From Nonomuraea muscovyensis (lineage in GTDB: Bacteria; Actinomycetota; Actinomycetes; Streptosporangiales; Streptosporangiaceae), in NCBI RefSeq assembly GCF_014207745.1, contig NZ_JACHJB010000001.1, positions 1,240,001 to 1,304,000 of the forward strand: DNA of 64,000 nt. Direction: 5' to 3'. Below are positions 43,681 through 52,842 of this stretch, one piece after another (positions within the stretch are counted from its first letter, which is position 1; every line of letters begins with the position of its first letter). Made by a program: the position numbers and the translations under genes. The notes under the pieces were generated by a model. It worked only from the letters and a program-made list of their open reading frames with translations, was not told the DNA's origin and did not search any database.

Positions 43681-44832
43681 TCACAGGCGCTCCAGCACGG
43701 TGACGTTGGCCTGGCCGCCACCCTCGCACATCGTCTGCAGGCCGTATCTGCCGCCGGTGCGCTCCAGCTCGTGCAGCAGCTTGACGGCGAGGACGGCGCC
43801 GGTCGCGCCGAGCGGGTGACCGAGGGCGATGGCGCCGCCGTTGGGGTTGACGCGAGCGGGGTCGGCGCCGGTCTCCTTGAGCCAGGCCAGCACGACCGGG
43901 GCGAACGCCTCGTTGATCTCCACGGTGTCGATGTCGCCGATCGCCATCCCGGTCCTGCCCAGCGCGTACGCCGTGGCGGGGATCGGGGCCGACAGCATCT
44001 CGACGGGGTCGCCGCCGCGCGCCGACAGGTGGTGGACGCGGGCGCGCGGGGTCAGCCCGTGCTCGCGGACGGCCCGGGGCGAGGCGACGAGCAGGGCGGC
44101 GGCGCCGTCGGAGATCTGGGAGGCCAGCGCGGCGGTGAGCCGGCCGCCGTCGACCAGCGTCCGGAGCCCGGCCATCTTCGCCGGCCCGGTGTCGCGGCGC
44201 GGCCCCTCGTCGGCGGTGACGCCCTCGTACGGGGTGATCTCGCGGGCGAAGCGCCCGGTGTCCACGGCGGCGGCGGCCCGGCGATGGGACTCGCAGGCGT
44301 AGGCCTCCATCTCCTCCCGTGACAGGTCCCAGCGGGCGGCGATCTGCTCGGCGCCGGCGAACTGGGAGATCTCCCGCGTGCCGTACCTCTCGCTCCACCC
44401 CTTGGAGCCCGAGAACGGGGTGTCGTGGCCGAGCGGGCGGCCCGCCAGCATCGCCGAGGAGATGGGCACCATGCTCATGTTCTGCACGCCGCCCGCCACG
44501 ACGAGGTCGGCGGTGCCCGACAGCACGGCCTGGGCGGCGAAGTGCAGGGCCTGCTGCGACGAGCCGCACTGGCGGTCCACGGTGACGCCGGGCACCTCCT
44601 CGGGCAGGCCGGCCGCGAGCCAGCAGGTGCGCGCGACGTCGCCGGCCTGCGGTCCGATCGTGTCGACGCAGCCGAAGATCACGTCCTCCACGGCCGCCGG
44701 GTCGGCGCCGGTACGCGCCATCAGCTCCTTCAGCACGTGGGCGCCGAGATCCGCCGGGTGGGCGCGGGCCAGGCCCCCGTTCCTGCGCCCGACGGGGGTG
44801 CGGACCGCGCCGACGATGTACGCCTCGTTCAT
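43681..44832 (-). CDS. fadA6: Acetyl-CoA acetyltransferase FadA6
   Basis: Thiolase of the HIP pathway that cleaves the ring-opened beta-keto CoA thioester (MeDODA-CoA in the published pathway). 383 residues from leaderless ATG 44832, 6 nt after TACGAT. Complete thiolase motifs: nucleophilic Cys in VTVDRQCGSSQQALHFAAQA (about residue 92), NEAFAPVVLAWLKE, the His of GGAIALGHPLGATGAVLAVK and the second Cys in TMCEGGGQANVTVLE. Divergent from kstR2 with operator O6 between. Confidence 0.92.
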   Translation of the reverse strand: MNEAYIVGAVRTPVGRRNGGLARAHPADLGAHVLKELMARTGADPAAVEDVIFGCVDTIGPQAGDVARTCWLAAGLPEEVPGVTVDRQCGSSQQALHFAAQAVLSGTADLVVAGGVQNMSMVPISSAMLAGRPLGHDTPFSGSKGWSERYGTREISQFAGAEQIAARWDLSREEMEAYACESHRRAAAAVDTGRFAREITPYEGVTADEGPRRDTGPAKMAGLRTLVDGGRLTAALASQISDGAAALLVASPRAVREHGLTPRARVHHLSARGGDPVEMLSAPIPATAYALGRTGMAIGDIDTVEINEAFAPVVLAWLKETGADPARVNPNGGAIALGHPLGATGAVLAVKLLHELERTGGRYGLQTMCEGGGQANVTVLERL

Positions 44833-44839
44833 CCATGAA

Positions 44840-44857
44840 TCGTAGCAAGCGCTTGGT
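44840..44857. promoter_or_regulatory. KstR2-type operator O6 between fadA6 and kstR2
   Basis: TCGTAGCAAGCGCTTGGT; the inner AGCAAGCGCTTGGT matches AnCAAGnnCTTGnT exactly. It abuts the fadA6 -10 box (TACGAT, 44839-44844, minus strand). Confidence 0.88.
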
Positions 44858-44897
44858 CGCGCACATAATGCCGGATGAGCAGCGGGAGTTCGGTGAA

Positions 44898-44907
44898 CAA
44901 GCGATTG
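44898..44907. promoter_or_regulatory. Weak second KstR2-type site in the kstR2 promoter
   Basis: CAAGCGATTG with ACAA/TTGT arms; two mismatches to AnCAAGnnCTTGnT over 14 bp. It lies 10 bp upstream of the -10 candidate CATAAT (44918-44923) of kstR2, where it could mediate autoregulation. Confidence 0.5.
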
Positions 44908-44930
44908 TGAAAGGGCTCATAATGGGAGGC

Positions 44931-45599
44931 GTGACAACGCGTAAGAGCTCGGGCTCCACCACGGCCACCCCGGCGAAGCGCCAGCGCGCGACCTCCGGGT
45001 CGGCGTCCGAGCGCCGGGACCACCTCGTCAAGCTCGCCGCGGAGATCTTCGCGCGCAAGGGCTTCCAGGCCACGACCGTGCGCGAGATCGCCACCGAGGC
45101 CGGGATCCTGTCCGGGAGCCTCTACCACCACTTCGACTCCAAGGAGACGATCGTCGACGAGGTGCTCTCGACCTTCCTCGATGATCTCATCGCGCGTTAC
45201 CGCGCGGCGCTCGAATCCGGGTCCGACCCGCGCACGGTGCTGTCGGAGATGGTGCGCATCGGCTTCGGCACGCTGGAGCCGCACCGCGCCGCGATCACCG
45301 TCATGCAGAACGACTGGAACTACCTGCGCCAGTTCGAGCGGTTCAACTACCTCGTCAAGGCCGAGGACGAGGTCGAGCAGATGTGGGTGACGCAGATCAA
45401 GGCGGGCCAGGCGGCCGGCCAGTTCCGCACCGACGTCGACCCCAAGCTGACCTACCGGATGATCCGCGACACGATCTGGGTGGCCGTCCGCTGGTTCCGC
45501 CCGGGCGGGCGGCTCAACCCGGCCGGGCTGGCCGAGCACTACATCACCGTGCTCTTCGACGGCCTGGCGACAGGCGAGCGGACCAGCCAGCGCGCATGA
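44931..45599 (+). CDS. kstR2: TetR family repressor KstR2
   Basis: Represses steroid C/D-ring (HIP) genes and is released by HIP-CoA. 222 residues from GTG 44931, 7 nt after CATAAT; an ATG at 44922 (three codons longer) is the alternative. An unconserved Thr/Ser/Lys-rich tail of about 30 residues precedes the HTH: LVKLAAEIFARKGFQATTVR, EIATEAGILSGSLYHHFDSK, which is nearly identical in type to Mtb KstR2 (TTVRDIADGAGILSGSLYHHF). The C-terminal domain has MIRDTIWVAVRWFRPGGRLN, again like KstR2 (RDTTWVSVRWYRPGG). Its ligand-binding half and the operators support the identification. Confidence 0.92.
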   Translation: MTTRKSSGSTTATPAKRQRATSGSASERRDHLVKLAAEIFARKGFQATTVREIATEAGILSGSLYHHFDSKETIVDEVLSTFLDDLIARYRAALESGSDPRTVLSEMVRIGFGTLEPHRAAITVMQNDWNYLRQFERFNYLVKAEDEVEQMWVTQIKAGQAAGQFRTDVDPKLTYRMIRDTIWVAVRWFRPGGRLNPAGLAEHYITVLFDGLATGERTSQRA

Positions 45600-46276
45600 G
45601 CCTCGGCAAGGCGGTGCGCGAGGCACTGCGAGAGGCGGCGGAGCCCGCCAAGGCCGAGGCGATGCGGGCCTACATGAAGTCCGCGATGCCGTTCCTCGGC
45701 GTCCAGGCGGGGCCGCGCCGGGCGGCGCTCCGGCAGGTGTTCGCCGACCACCGCATCGCCACGGCTCCGGAGTGGCGGCGGGCCGCGCTGGAGCTGTGGC
45801 GCGAGGCCGAGTATCGCGAGGAGCGCTACGCGGCGGTCGAGCTGACCGGTCACCGGTTCTACCGGGAGTTCCAGACCCTCTACACGGTGCCGATGTACGA
45901 GGAGATGATCGTCACCGGCGCCTGGTGGGACCTGGTCGACGAGCTGGCCACGCACCGGATGGGCGGCCTGCTCGCCGCGTTCCCCGACTCGATGCGGCCG
46001 CTCATGCTGGAGTGGGCGCACGACGCCGACCTGTGGAAGCGCCGCACCGCGATCCTGTGCCAGAACCGGTTCAAGGACCGCACCGACACCGCGCTGCTGT
46101 ACGCCTGCATCGAGCCGAGCCTGTCCGACAACGACTTCTTCGCCCGCAAGGCGATCGGGTGGGCGCTGCGCGAGTACGCCAAGGTCAACCCGCGCGAGGT
46201 GGTCCGCTACGTGCAGGCCAAGGGCATCTCGGGCCTGAGCCGCCGCGAGGCGCTGAAGAACGTCCCGGCCCCGTAG
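45596..46276 (+). CDS. AlkD-like DNA alkylation repair protein
   Basis: HEAT-repeat DNA glycosylase family, which removes N3/N7-alkylpurines. 226 residues from ATG 45596, overlapping the kstR2 stop (ATGA). AMPFLGVQAGPRRAALRQVF, LWREAEYREERYAAVEL, TGAWWDLVDELATHRMGGLL (catalytic WDLVD region with Trp and Asp as in AlkD), RRTAILCQNRFKDRTDTALL and FFARKAIGWALREYAKVNPR. Coupled translation with a steroid repressor is unusual. Convergent with the LysR gene. Confidence 0.9.
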   Translation: MSLGKAVREALREAAEPAKAEAMRAYMKSAMPFLGVQAGPRRAALRQVFADHRIATAPEWRRAALELWREAEYREERYAAVELTGHRFYREFQTLYTVPMYEEMIVTGAWWDLVDELATHRMGGLLAAFPDSMRPLMLEWAHDADLWKRRTAILCQNRFKDRTDTALLYACIEPSLSDNDFFARKAIGWALREYAKVNPREVVRYVQAKGISGLSRREALKNVPAP

Positions 46277-46298
46277 GCCGCTCCCCTGATCGACGCCG

Positions 46299-47138
46299 TC
46301 ATCTGGTCCAGAGGGCGTCCTGCACGGCCTGCACGAGCGCCATCAACTCCGGGGTGACGTGCTCCTTCGACCAGGCCAGCGCGTACGTGACGCGCAGACC
46401 CTCCGTCTCCAGCGGCACGAAGCCGACGTCGTCCCTGCGGATGCCCCTCACCAGGAGTTGCGGCGTCGGCAGCAGCCCGGCGCCGGCCGCCACCAGGTCG
46501 AGCGCGGCGGCGAAGTCGTCGTCGGCCACCAGGCGCGGGCGGCCCGGCAGCCCCGGCCACGGCCGACCGCCCGGCGCGAGCACCACCTGACCCGCCAGGT
46601 CGGCCGCGCCGGCGCGGGACCGGCCGGCCAGCGGATGCCCGGCGGGGACGGCCAGGTGGTCCACGGAGACGTGGAACCTCGCGGCGGTGACGAACCTCGC
46701 CGGCGCCGGGGTCGCCAGGATCGCGGCCGACACCTCGCCCCGGTCCAGCGCCGCCGACGCCGCGCTCCGCCCGGCCACCGTGAGCTCCACGCCGATGGCG
46801 GGCGTCCGGCCGGCCAGCCTCCGGGCGACGCGGGCCGCGAGCGCGCCGACGAGCGGAGGATAAGCCAGGTGAATGGTCGGCCGGGCCAGCCGGGCCGCCT
46901 CGGCGGTGAACGCGGCGGCCGACTCCAGCACCTGCTCGGCGTACGGCAGCAGCGCCCTGCCCTCGGCCGTGAGCCGGACGGCGCGGGCCGTGCGCTCGAA
47001 CACCCTGACCCCGGCCGCCCGCTCCAGCCTGGTGATCGCCTGGCTCATCGCCGGCTGGGACATGCCCAGGTCGGCCGCGGCGCGGGAGAAGCTGAGCCGC
47101 GCCGCCACCCTGGTGAAGCACTGGATCTCGCGAAGCAT
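46299..47138 (-). CDS. LysR family regulator divergent from metE
   Basis: 279 residues from ATG 47138 (or GTG 47147). The N-terminal winged HTH reads IQCFTRVAARLSFSRAAADL, MSQPAMSQAITRLERAAGVR and RVFERTARAVRLTAEGRALL; a periplasmic-binding-type effector domain follows (VSVDHLAVPAGHPLAGRSRA, LDLVAAGAGLLPTPQLLV). The divergent position with an 85-bp gap resembles the MetR-metE arrangement of other bacteria, suggesting control of methionine synthesis by homocysteine, but no clear TGAA-N5-TTCA site is visible. Confidence 0.85.
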   Translation of the reverse strand: MLREIQCFTRVAARLSFSRAAADLGMSQPAMSQAITRLERAAGVRVFERTARAVRLTAEGRALLPYAEQVLESAAAFTAEAARLARPTIHLAYPPLVGALAARVARRLAGRTPAIGVELTVAGRSAASAALDRGEVSAAILATPAPARFVTAARFHVSVDHLAVPAGHPLAGRSRAGAADLAGQVVLAPGGRPWPGLPGRPRLVADDDFAAALDLVAAGAGLLPTPQLLVRGIRRDDVGFVPLETEGLRVTYALAWSKEHVTPELMALVQAVQDALWTR

Positions 47139-47223
47139 AAGCGTCACGAATAGATAATGCACGAGGCGAGGCGGGCCGGGCACGATGCCCCCGTTGATCC
47201 GCCACCTGTGTGAGGAGCCCGCC

Positions 47224-49485
47224 ATGCCCGCCGTTCAGCCCGCCTTTCCCCGTTCCACCGTGCTCGGATACCCGCGGATCGGCCCGCGCCGGGAGCTGAA
47301 GCGGGCCCTGGAGTCCTACTGGGAGGGCCGCTCCAGCCGGCAGGAACTCGACCGGGTGGGCGCCGGCCTGCGGGAGCGGACCTGGCGGCGGCTGGCCGAG
47401 CTGGGGCTGGAGGGGTTGCCGTCCAACACGTTCTCGCTCTACGACCACGTGCTGGACACGGCGGTGCTGCTGGGGGCGGTGCCGGAGAGGTACCGGCGGG
47501 CCGAGGACCCCTACTTCGCCATGGCCCGGGGCACGCAGGGGCTCGCGCCGCTGCGGATGACCAAGTGGTTCGACACGAACTACCACTACATCGTGCCGGA
47601 GGTCGGGCCCGAGACGGTGTTCGCGCTGGACGCGGCCAAGCCGCTGGCGGAGGTGCGGCAGGCCCGGGCGCTGGGTTTCGAGACGCGGCCCGTCGTGGTG
47701 GGGCCGGTGACGTTCCTGCTGCTGTCCGAGCGGGGCGCCGCGGCGCTGGACCGGCTGGACGACGTGCTGGACTGCTACGCGGAGCTGCTCGGCGTGCTGG
47801 CCGCCGAGGGGGTGGCGTGGGTGCAGCTCGACGAGCCCGCGCTGGTGGCCGACCGGACGGCCGGGGAGCTGGCCGCGGTGCGGCGCGCGTACGAGCGGCT
47901 GGGGGCGGTGGCGGAGCGGCCGGGGCTGTTCGTCGCGGCGCCCTACGGCGACCTGGGCGAGGCGCTGCCGGTGCTGGCGGCGACCCCGGTGGAGGCGATC
48001 GGCCTGGACCTGGTGCGCGGTGGCCTCGACGGGCTCGCCGCCCTGGCCGGAGCCGGGTCGGCGGACGGCGGCCCCGCGGGTGAGAGGTCGGCGGGTGAGG
48101 GCCCGGCGGGCCGCGGGCCGCTGGCCGGGAAGACCGTGGTGGCGGGCGTGGTGTCCGGGCGTGAGGTGTGGCGGACCGAGCCGGGGCGGGCCGCGTACGC
48201 GCTGCGGGTGGTCCGCGAGCACACCGGCGACGTGGCCGTGAGCACCTCCTGCTCGCTGCTGCACGTGCCGTACGACGTGGCGGCCGAGCCGGACCTGGTC
48301 CCGGAGCTGCGGGCGCGGCTGGCCTTCGCCGAGCAGAAGGTCGCCGAGGTCGTCGAGCTGGCCCACGCCGCCCCCAGCGGGCCCGCCGTCGCCCCCGAGC
48401 CGGTCGGGGCACCCGCCCCGGTGGCGGCCGGGGAGCGTGGCCCGTACGAGGTGCGGGCGGCGGCGCAGGCCGAGCGGCTGCGGCTGCCGCTGCTGCCGAC
48501 CACCACGATCGGGTCGTTCCCGCAGACCGGCGAGCTGCGCGCGGCCCGCGCGGCGCTGGCGGCGGGCACGCTGACCGAGGCCGCGTACGAGGACCTGGTG
48601 CGGGCCGAGATCGAGCGGGCGATCCGCACCCAGGAGCGGCTCGGCCTCGACGTGCTGGTGCACGGCGAGCCGGAGCGCAACGACATGGTCCAGTACTTCG
48701 CCGAGCACCTGGACGGCTTCGCGGTGACCCGCAACGGCTGGGTCCAGTCGTACGGCTCGCGCTGCACCCGCCCGCCGATCCTGCACGGCGACGTGAGCCG
48801 CCCGGGGCCCATCACGGTCCGCTGGGCCCGCCACGCGCAGTCGCTCACGGACAAGCCGGTCAAGGGCATGCTGACCGGGCCCGTCACGATCGTGGCGTGG
48901 TCGTTCGTCCGCGCCGACCTGCCGCTGCGCGACGTGGTGTTCCAGGTGGCGGACGCGGTGCGGGAGGAGGTGCGCGACCTGGAGGCCGCGGGCGTGCCGA
49001 TCATCCAGGTGGACGAGCCGGCGCTGCGGGAGCTGCTGCCGCTGCGGCGGGCCGGGCAGGCGGGCTACCTGGAGTGGGCCGTGGCGGCGTACCGGCGGGC
49101 CACCTCGGGCGCGGCCGACGGCACGCAGATCCACACGCACCTGTGCTACTCGGACGCCGACCAGATCCTGGCCGCGATCGACGGCCTGGACGCCGACGTC
49201 ACGACGATCGAGTCGGCCCGGTCGGGCGGGCGCATCCTGGGGGCGGTCGGCGGGTTCGGGCGCGGTCTCGGGCCGGGCGTGTACGACATCCACTCGCCGC
49301 GGGTGCCGGGCACCGACGAGATCGAGGAGCTGCTGCGCGAGACGCTGAAGGCGCTGCCCGCCGGCCGGGTGTGGGTCAACCCGGACTGCGGGCTGAAGAC
49401 GCGCACGTACGAGCAGGTGGAGGCGGCGCTGGGCGCCATGGTGGCCGGCGCGCGCCGCCTGCGCGCCGAACCATCACCCGCCTGA
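47224..49485 (+). CDS. metE: Cobalamin-independent methionine synthase MetE
   Basis: Transfers the methyl group of 5-methyltetrahydropteroyl-triglutamate to homocysteine. 753 residues from ATG 47224 (GAGGAG upstream); the frame before it is untranslated. Two TIM barrels: N-terminal [20 protein letters not shown] and [16 protein letters not shown]-terminal [20 protein letters not shown] and [13 protein letters not shown]. Zinc ligands are visible in IHTHLCYSD (His and Cys) and [10 protein letters not shown] (Cys), with an acidic ligand before. A Gly/Ala-rich insert near residue 285 ([20 protein letters not shown]) is unusual. Its end overlaps the convergent GNAT gene by 12 bp. Confidence 0.96.
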   Translation: MPAVQPAFPRSTVLGYPRIGPRRELKRALESYWEGRSSRQELDRVGAGLRERTWRRLAELGLEGLPSNTFSLYDHVLDTAVLLGAVPERYRRAEDPYFAMARGTQGLAPLRMTKWFDTNYHYIVPEVGPETVFALDAAKPLAEVRQARALGFETRPVVVGPVTFLLLSERGAAALDRLDDVLDCYAELLGVLAAEGVAWVQLDEPALVADRTAGELAAVRRAYERLGAVAERPGLFVAAPYGDLGEALPVLAATPVEAIGLDLVRGGLDGLAALAGAGSADGGPAGERSAGEGPAGRGPLAGKTVVAGVVSGREVWRTEPGRAAYALRVVREHTGDVAVSTSCSLLHVPYDVAAEPDLVPELRARLAFAEQKVAEVVELAHAAPSGPAVAPEPVGAPAPVAAGERGPYEVRAAAQAERLRLPLLPTTTIGSFPQTGELRAARAALAAGTLTEAAYEDLVRAEIERAIRTQERLGLDVLVHGEPERNDMVQYFAEHLDGFAVTRNGWVQSYGSRCTRPPILHGDVSRPGPITVRWARHAQSLTDKPVKGMLTGPVTIVAWSFVRADLPLRDVVFQVADAVREEVRDLEAAGVPIIQVDEPALRELLPLRRAGQAGYLEWAVAAYRRATSGAADGTQIHTHLCYSDADQILAAIDGLDADVTTIESARSGGRILGAVGGFGRGLGPGVYDIHSPRVPGTDEIEELLRETLKALPAGRVWVNPDCGLKTRTYEQVEAALGAMVAGARRLRAEPSPA

Positions 49486-50073
49486 GACGCGGCGGCGGTC
49501 ACCGCCCCCCGAGGTGCCCTGGAGGCCGTGGAGGCCGGCGAACTCCTCGACAGTCATGCCGAACAGCACCTCGTCGTCCCACCGGCCGCCGCTGTAGTGG
49601 CTGCGCCGGCGGCGGCCCTCCTCCACGAACCCGAGCCGCCGGTGCAGCGCCAGCGAGGGCGCGTTGGAGGCGTAGACCCACGCCTCGGCCTTCTGGAAAC
49701 GGCGTTCGGCGAACAGGTAGCGCAGCAGCAGCACGACGGCCTCACCGCCGTAGCCCTGGCGGTGGTGCCGGGAGCCGAGGGAGACGCCGTAGGCGAAGGT
49801 GCCGTTGAGCCGGTCGACCTGGTGGGCGTTGATCATGCCGAGCGGCGCGTCGCCGTCCCGGGCCGCGACGACGAGGCGCGGCTCGTCCGGGTCGGCGTCC
49901 CGGGCCGCCAGGTCGGCCGCCCACTGCCTGGCGCGTTCGGCGGAGCGGGGCGGGTGGATGCTCTCGCCGGCGCGTACGACGTCCGCCTCCTGGGAGAAGG
50001 AGTGCAGGGCGGCCCAGTCGTCCGGCTCGACGGCGCGCAGGCGGACGCGCTCGCCTTCCCATGCTGAGGTCAT
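49474..50073 (-). CDS. GNAT N-acetyltransferase (RimJ/RimL-like)
   Basis: 199 residues. [20 protein letters not shown] begins the fold; motif A is [20 protein letters not shown] (acetyl-CoA loop [11 protein letters not shown]), and motif B is [20 protein letters not shown]. Typical of the acetyltransferase_3 family acting on ribosomal protein N-termini, antibiotics or polyamines. Substrate unknown. Convergent with metE. Confidence 0.9.
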   Translation of the reverse strand: MTSAWEGERVRLRAVEPDDWAALHSFSQEADVVRAGESIHPPRSAERARQWAADLAARDADPDEPRLVVAARDGDAPLGMINAHQVDRLNGTFAYGVSLGSRHHRQGYGGEAVVLLLRYLFAERRFQKAEAWVYASNAPSLALHRRLGFVEEGRRRRSHYSGGRWDDEVLFGMTVEEFAGLHGLQGTSGGGDRRRVSGG

Positions 50074-50113
50074 GATCCGCAGCCAACCAGATCATGGCGG
50101 GCTCGGCGAGGGG

Positions 50114-51007
50114 TCAGCCGGTGAAGGTCCGCACGAGGTGGGCGAGGGCGGCGTCGGCGTAGTGGCGCGGGCCGGGGCCCAGGCCGTGGGCGAGGTCCTC
50201 GACCAGGGCGCAGCGGGCCAGGAAGCGGACCCGGCCGGTGGCCGCGTCGTCGAGACGGCCGTCGTAGTGGGCCAGGGTCAGCTCGTACACCTCGGGGCCG
50301 AGGTCGCGGTAGAGGCGGGCGAAGTCGCGGGCCGGGTCGGTCAGGGCGGCGTCGGTCCAGTCGATGACGCCGGTGAGGGTGCCGGTGCCGGGGTCGGCGA
50401 GCAGGTGCTCGGCGCCCAGGTCGTTGTGGCACAGGCGCGCACCGGCCGTCCCTGCCGCTGCCTCCTCCGGCGACTCCGCGAGCGGGTCGGCGGGCGGATC
50501 GGCGGCGAGGAAGTCCTCGACCAGGCGGCGGTGCTCCGGCGGGACGTGGGCGGCCACGGCCTCGTACTCCTGCGCGGCCTCCTCGCGCAGGTCGGCCAGG
50601 GGGTAGCGGTCGAGCGGGACCAGCTCGCCCAGCGAGGCGGGCGGGACGGCGTGCAGGGCGCCGAGGAACGCGCCCAGCGGCTCGGCCAGCCGCCGGGGAT
50701 CGGCCACGGGGTGCCGGTGCAGCGGCCGGCCCGGGAGCCGGCGGTAGGCGATCACGCCCGCCGAGGGGTCGCTGAAGACGACCTCCGGCACGGGCAGCGG
50801 GGAGATCGGCGCGACGGCGGCCAGCACCGCGACCTCCGCCCGCGTGGCCTCGGGGTCGGGCTCCCTCGCGCACCGGACGATCAGCTCGCCGTCGATCTCG
50901 TACGCGACGTTGTCGAGCCCCTGCCCGACCGGGACCAGGGAGCGCGCCTCGCGGCCGGGCAGGTGGCGCGCCAGCAGGGCGCGAACGTCAGAGGGCACGG
51001 CGGTCAC
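50114..51007 (-). CDS. Aminoglycoside phosphotransferase (APH) fold kinase
   Basis: 297 residues from GTG 51007, 9 bp after the stop of the ngcG-like gene, so it is probably part of that operon. Kinase-like fold: LVPVGQGLDNVAYEIDGELI, catalytic loop ARLCHNDLGAEHLLADPGTG (HND instead of HGD) and the metal motif GVIDWTDAALTDPARDFARL. APH-fold enzymes include sugar and amino-sugar kinases; the operon suggests glucosamine or another imported sugar as substrate, which is inference. Antibiotic resistance is the alternative. Confidence 0.85.
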   Translation of the reverse strand: MTAVPSDVRALLARHLPGREARSLVPVGQGLDNVAYEIDGELIVRCAREPDPEATRAEVAVLAAVAPISPLPVPEVVFSDPSAGVIAYRRLPGRPLHRHPVADPRRLAEPLGAFLGALHAVPPASLGELVPLDRYPLADLREEAAQEYEAVAAHVPPEHRRLVEDFLAADPPADPLAESPEEAAAGTAGARLCHNDLGAEHLLADPGTGTLTGVIDWTDAALTDPARDFARLYRDLGPEVYELTLAHYDGRLDDAATGRVRFLARCALVEDLAHGLGPGPRHYADAALAHLVRTFTG

Positions 51008-51016
51008 CCGGACACG

Positions 51017-51931
51017 CTACTTCAGCGCGCCCGCCGTCAGGCCCGACTGGATCTGCCGCTGGAAGATCGTGTAGATCACCAGCATGGGCAGGATCGCCAG
51101 TGTCAGCGCGGCGAACAGCGCCGACCAGTCCTGGTCGTAGCCGGCCGCCGTGGAGATGTCGGCGATACCCTGCGGCAGCACCCACGTGTCACGCTCCTGC
51201 AGCAGCACGAGCGGCAACTGGTACTGGTTCCACTGGCCCAGCACGTTGAAGATCGTGACGCTGATGATGCCGGGCCGGGCCATCGGCAGCATGATCTGGA
51301 AGAAGACCCGCGTGTGGGACGCCCCGTCGACCAGGGCCGCCTCCGCCACCGCCGTGGGCAGCGTGCGGAAGAACGCCGCCAGGAAGAACACGGTGAACGG
51401 CATCGAGTAGGCGATGTAGACCAGCACCAGCCCCGCGTGGGTGTTGAGCCCGATGAACGGCCCGATCAGCGGCACGTTGCCCATGTTCTGCACCACGAAG
51501 AACAGCGGCGTCAGCGCCAGGTAGACGGGGAAGGCCAGCCCGGAGACGAACAGCAGGTAGCAGGCCCGGTTGCCGCGGAAGGGGTAGCGGGCCAGCACGT
51601 AGGCGGCCATCGACCCGAGCAGCATCGTGCCGAACGTGCTGAACGCCACCACGATGACGCTGTTGAGCATGTACTGCCCGATGTGCGCCTGTTCCCAGGC
51701 GCGGGCGAAGTTGTCCCAGCGCAGCGAGGCGGGCAGCGACCACGCGTCGCCGAAGATCTCGTCCTCGCTCTTGACCGAGGCGAGGAACGTCCACAGGATC
51801 GGCACCACGGTCAGCACCGTCCACAGCAGCAGCGCGGCGTGCGACAGGGCGCTCAGCGGGCCCAGCCGCCGGCGTTCCTGCCGGACGGCCCGGCGCGAGG
51901 TCTCCACGGCGGGCGAGGTCATCGTCGGCAT
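51017..51931 (-). CDS. Sugar ABC transporter permease (NgcG-like)
   Basis: 304 residues from ATG 51931, which overlaps the previous stop (TGATG). Six membrane helices; the cytoplasmic EAA loop reads AVAEAALVDGASHTRVFFQI, with the typical EAA..G spacing, followed by LPMARPGIISVTIFNVLGQW. This is a CUT1 family MalG-type permease. No ATPase is encoded here; actinomycete CUT1 systems usually share MsiK. Confidence 0.92.
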   Translation of the reverse strand: MPTMTSPAVETSRRAVRQERRRLGPLSALSHAALLLWTVLTVVPILWTFLASVKSEDEIFGDAWSLPASLRWDNFARAWEQAHIGQYMLNSVIVVAFSTFGTMLLGSMAAYVLARYPFRGNRACYLLFVSGLAFPVYLALTPLFFVVQNMGNVPLIGPFIGLNTHAGLVLVYIAYSMPFTVFFLAAFFRTLPTAVAEAALVDGASHTRVFFQIMLPMARPGIISVTIFNVLGQWNQYQLPLVLLQERDTWVLPQGIADISTAAGYDQDWSALFAALTLAILPMLVIYTIFQRQIQSGLTAGALK

Positions 51932-52842
51932 CAGTACTCGATCCGTTCGCGACGGGACAGCCGCAGCGACAGCACGGCGAAGCCCACGGTGAAGAAGAAC
52001 ATCACCACGCCCAGCGCGGAGGCGTAGCCGAAGCGGAAGTAGGTGAAGGCGTTGCGGTAGATCTCGGTCGCCATGACCGTGGTGGAGAAGTCGGGGCCGC
52101 CGTGCTGGTCGGTCATCACCCACACGATCGCGAACACGTCCAGCGCCAGGATGCCGAGGTAGACCCAGGCCACCTGGACGGTGTCCCACAGCAGCGGCAG
52201 CGTGATCCGGAAGAACAGGCTGACCCGCCCGGCCCCGTCGATCTGCGCCGCCTCGAACATGTCGCGCGGGATGGAGGCGAGCCCCGCCGAGAACAGCACC
52301 ACGTAGAACCCGACGGCCTGCCACACCATGACCCCGAGCACCGACCAGAAGGCGATGCCCGGGTCCGACAGGAACCCGACCGGCCGCAGCCCCAGCGCCA
52401 TCAGCGGCCCGTTGAGCATGCCGCTGCCGTCGGGCCGGAACACCTGCTGGAACAGCACCGCCACCACCGTGACGGCGAGCACCTGCGGGAAGAAGAACAG
52501 CACCCGGTAGAACCGCGACCCGGGGACCCCGGCGGCGCCCCGCCCTCCGCCGCCCACGTTGAGCAGGAAGGCGAAGAACAGGGCGATGACGATCGTCAGC
52601 AGCGGCAGCAGCAGCAGGAGCGCCGCGTTGTGCGTGACCGCCTTCCAGAAGATCGAGTCGGCGAAGAGCCGGACGAAGTTGTCGAGCCCGATGAAGTTCG
52701 GCGTGGCGGTGACGCCGCGCCAGTCGGTCATCGCGATGTAGAACGCCTGCGTGTACGGCGAGATCACGTACACGAGGTAGAGCGTCACCGGGGCCGCCAG
52801 GAAGGCGGTGATGAACAGCCCGCGGCGATACCTGTTGATCAT
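51931..52842 (-). CDS. Sugar ABC transporter permease (NgcF-like)
   Basis: 303 residues from ATG 52842, coupled to the binding-protein stop by TGATG. MalF-type permease: NRYRRGLFITAFLAAPVTLY first helix, FFFPQVLAVTVVAVLFQQVF, and the EAA loop DMFEAAQIDGAGRVSLFFRI, then TLPLLWDTVQVAWVYLGIL. Pairs with the following permease. Confidence 0.92.
   Translation of the reverse strand: MINRYRRGLFITAFLAAPVTLYLVYVISPYTQAFYIAMTDWRGVTATPNFIGLDNFVRLFADSIFWKAVTHNAALLLLLPLLTIVIALFFAFLLNVGGGGRGAAGVPGSRFYRVLFFFPQVLAVTVVAVLFQQVFRPDGSGMLNGPLMALGLRPVGFLSDPGIAFWSVLGVMVWQAVGFYVVLFSAGLASIPRDMFEAAQIDGAGRVSLFFRITLPLLWDTVQVAWVYLGILALDVFAIVWVMTDQHGGPDFSTTVMATEIYRNAFTYFRFGYASALGVVMFFFTVGFAVLSLRLSRRERIEY

Noticed and set aside
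46207..49293. Minus-strand open frame of 1028 codons opposite metE
   Set aside because: Shadow of metE; no conserved motif, and it would also cover the LysR gene in another frame.
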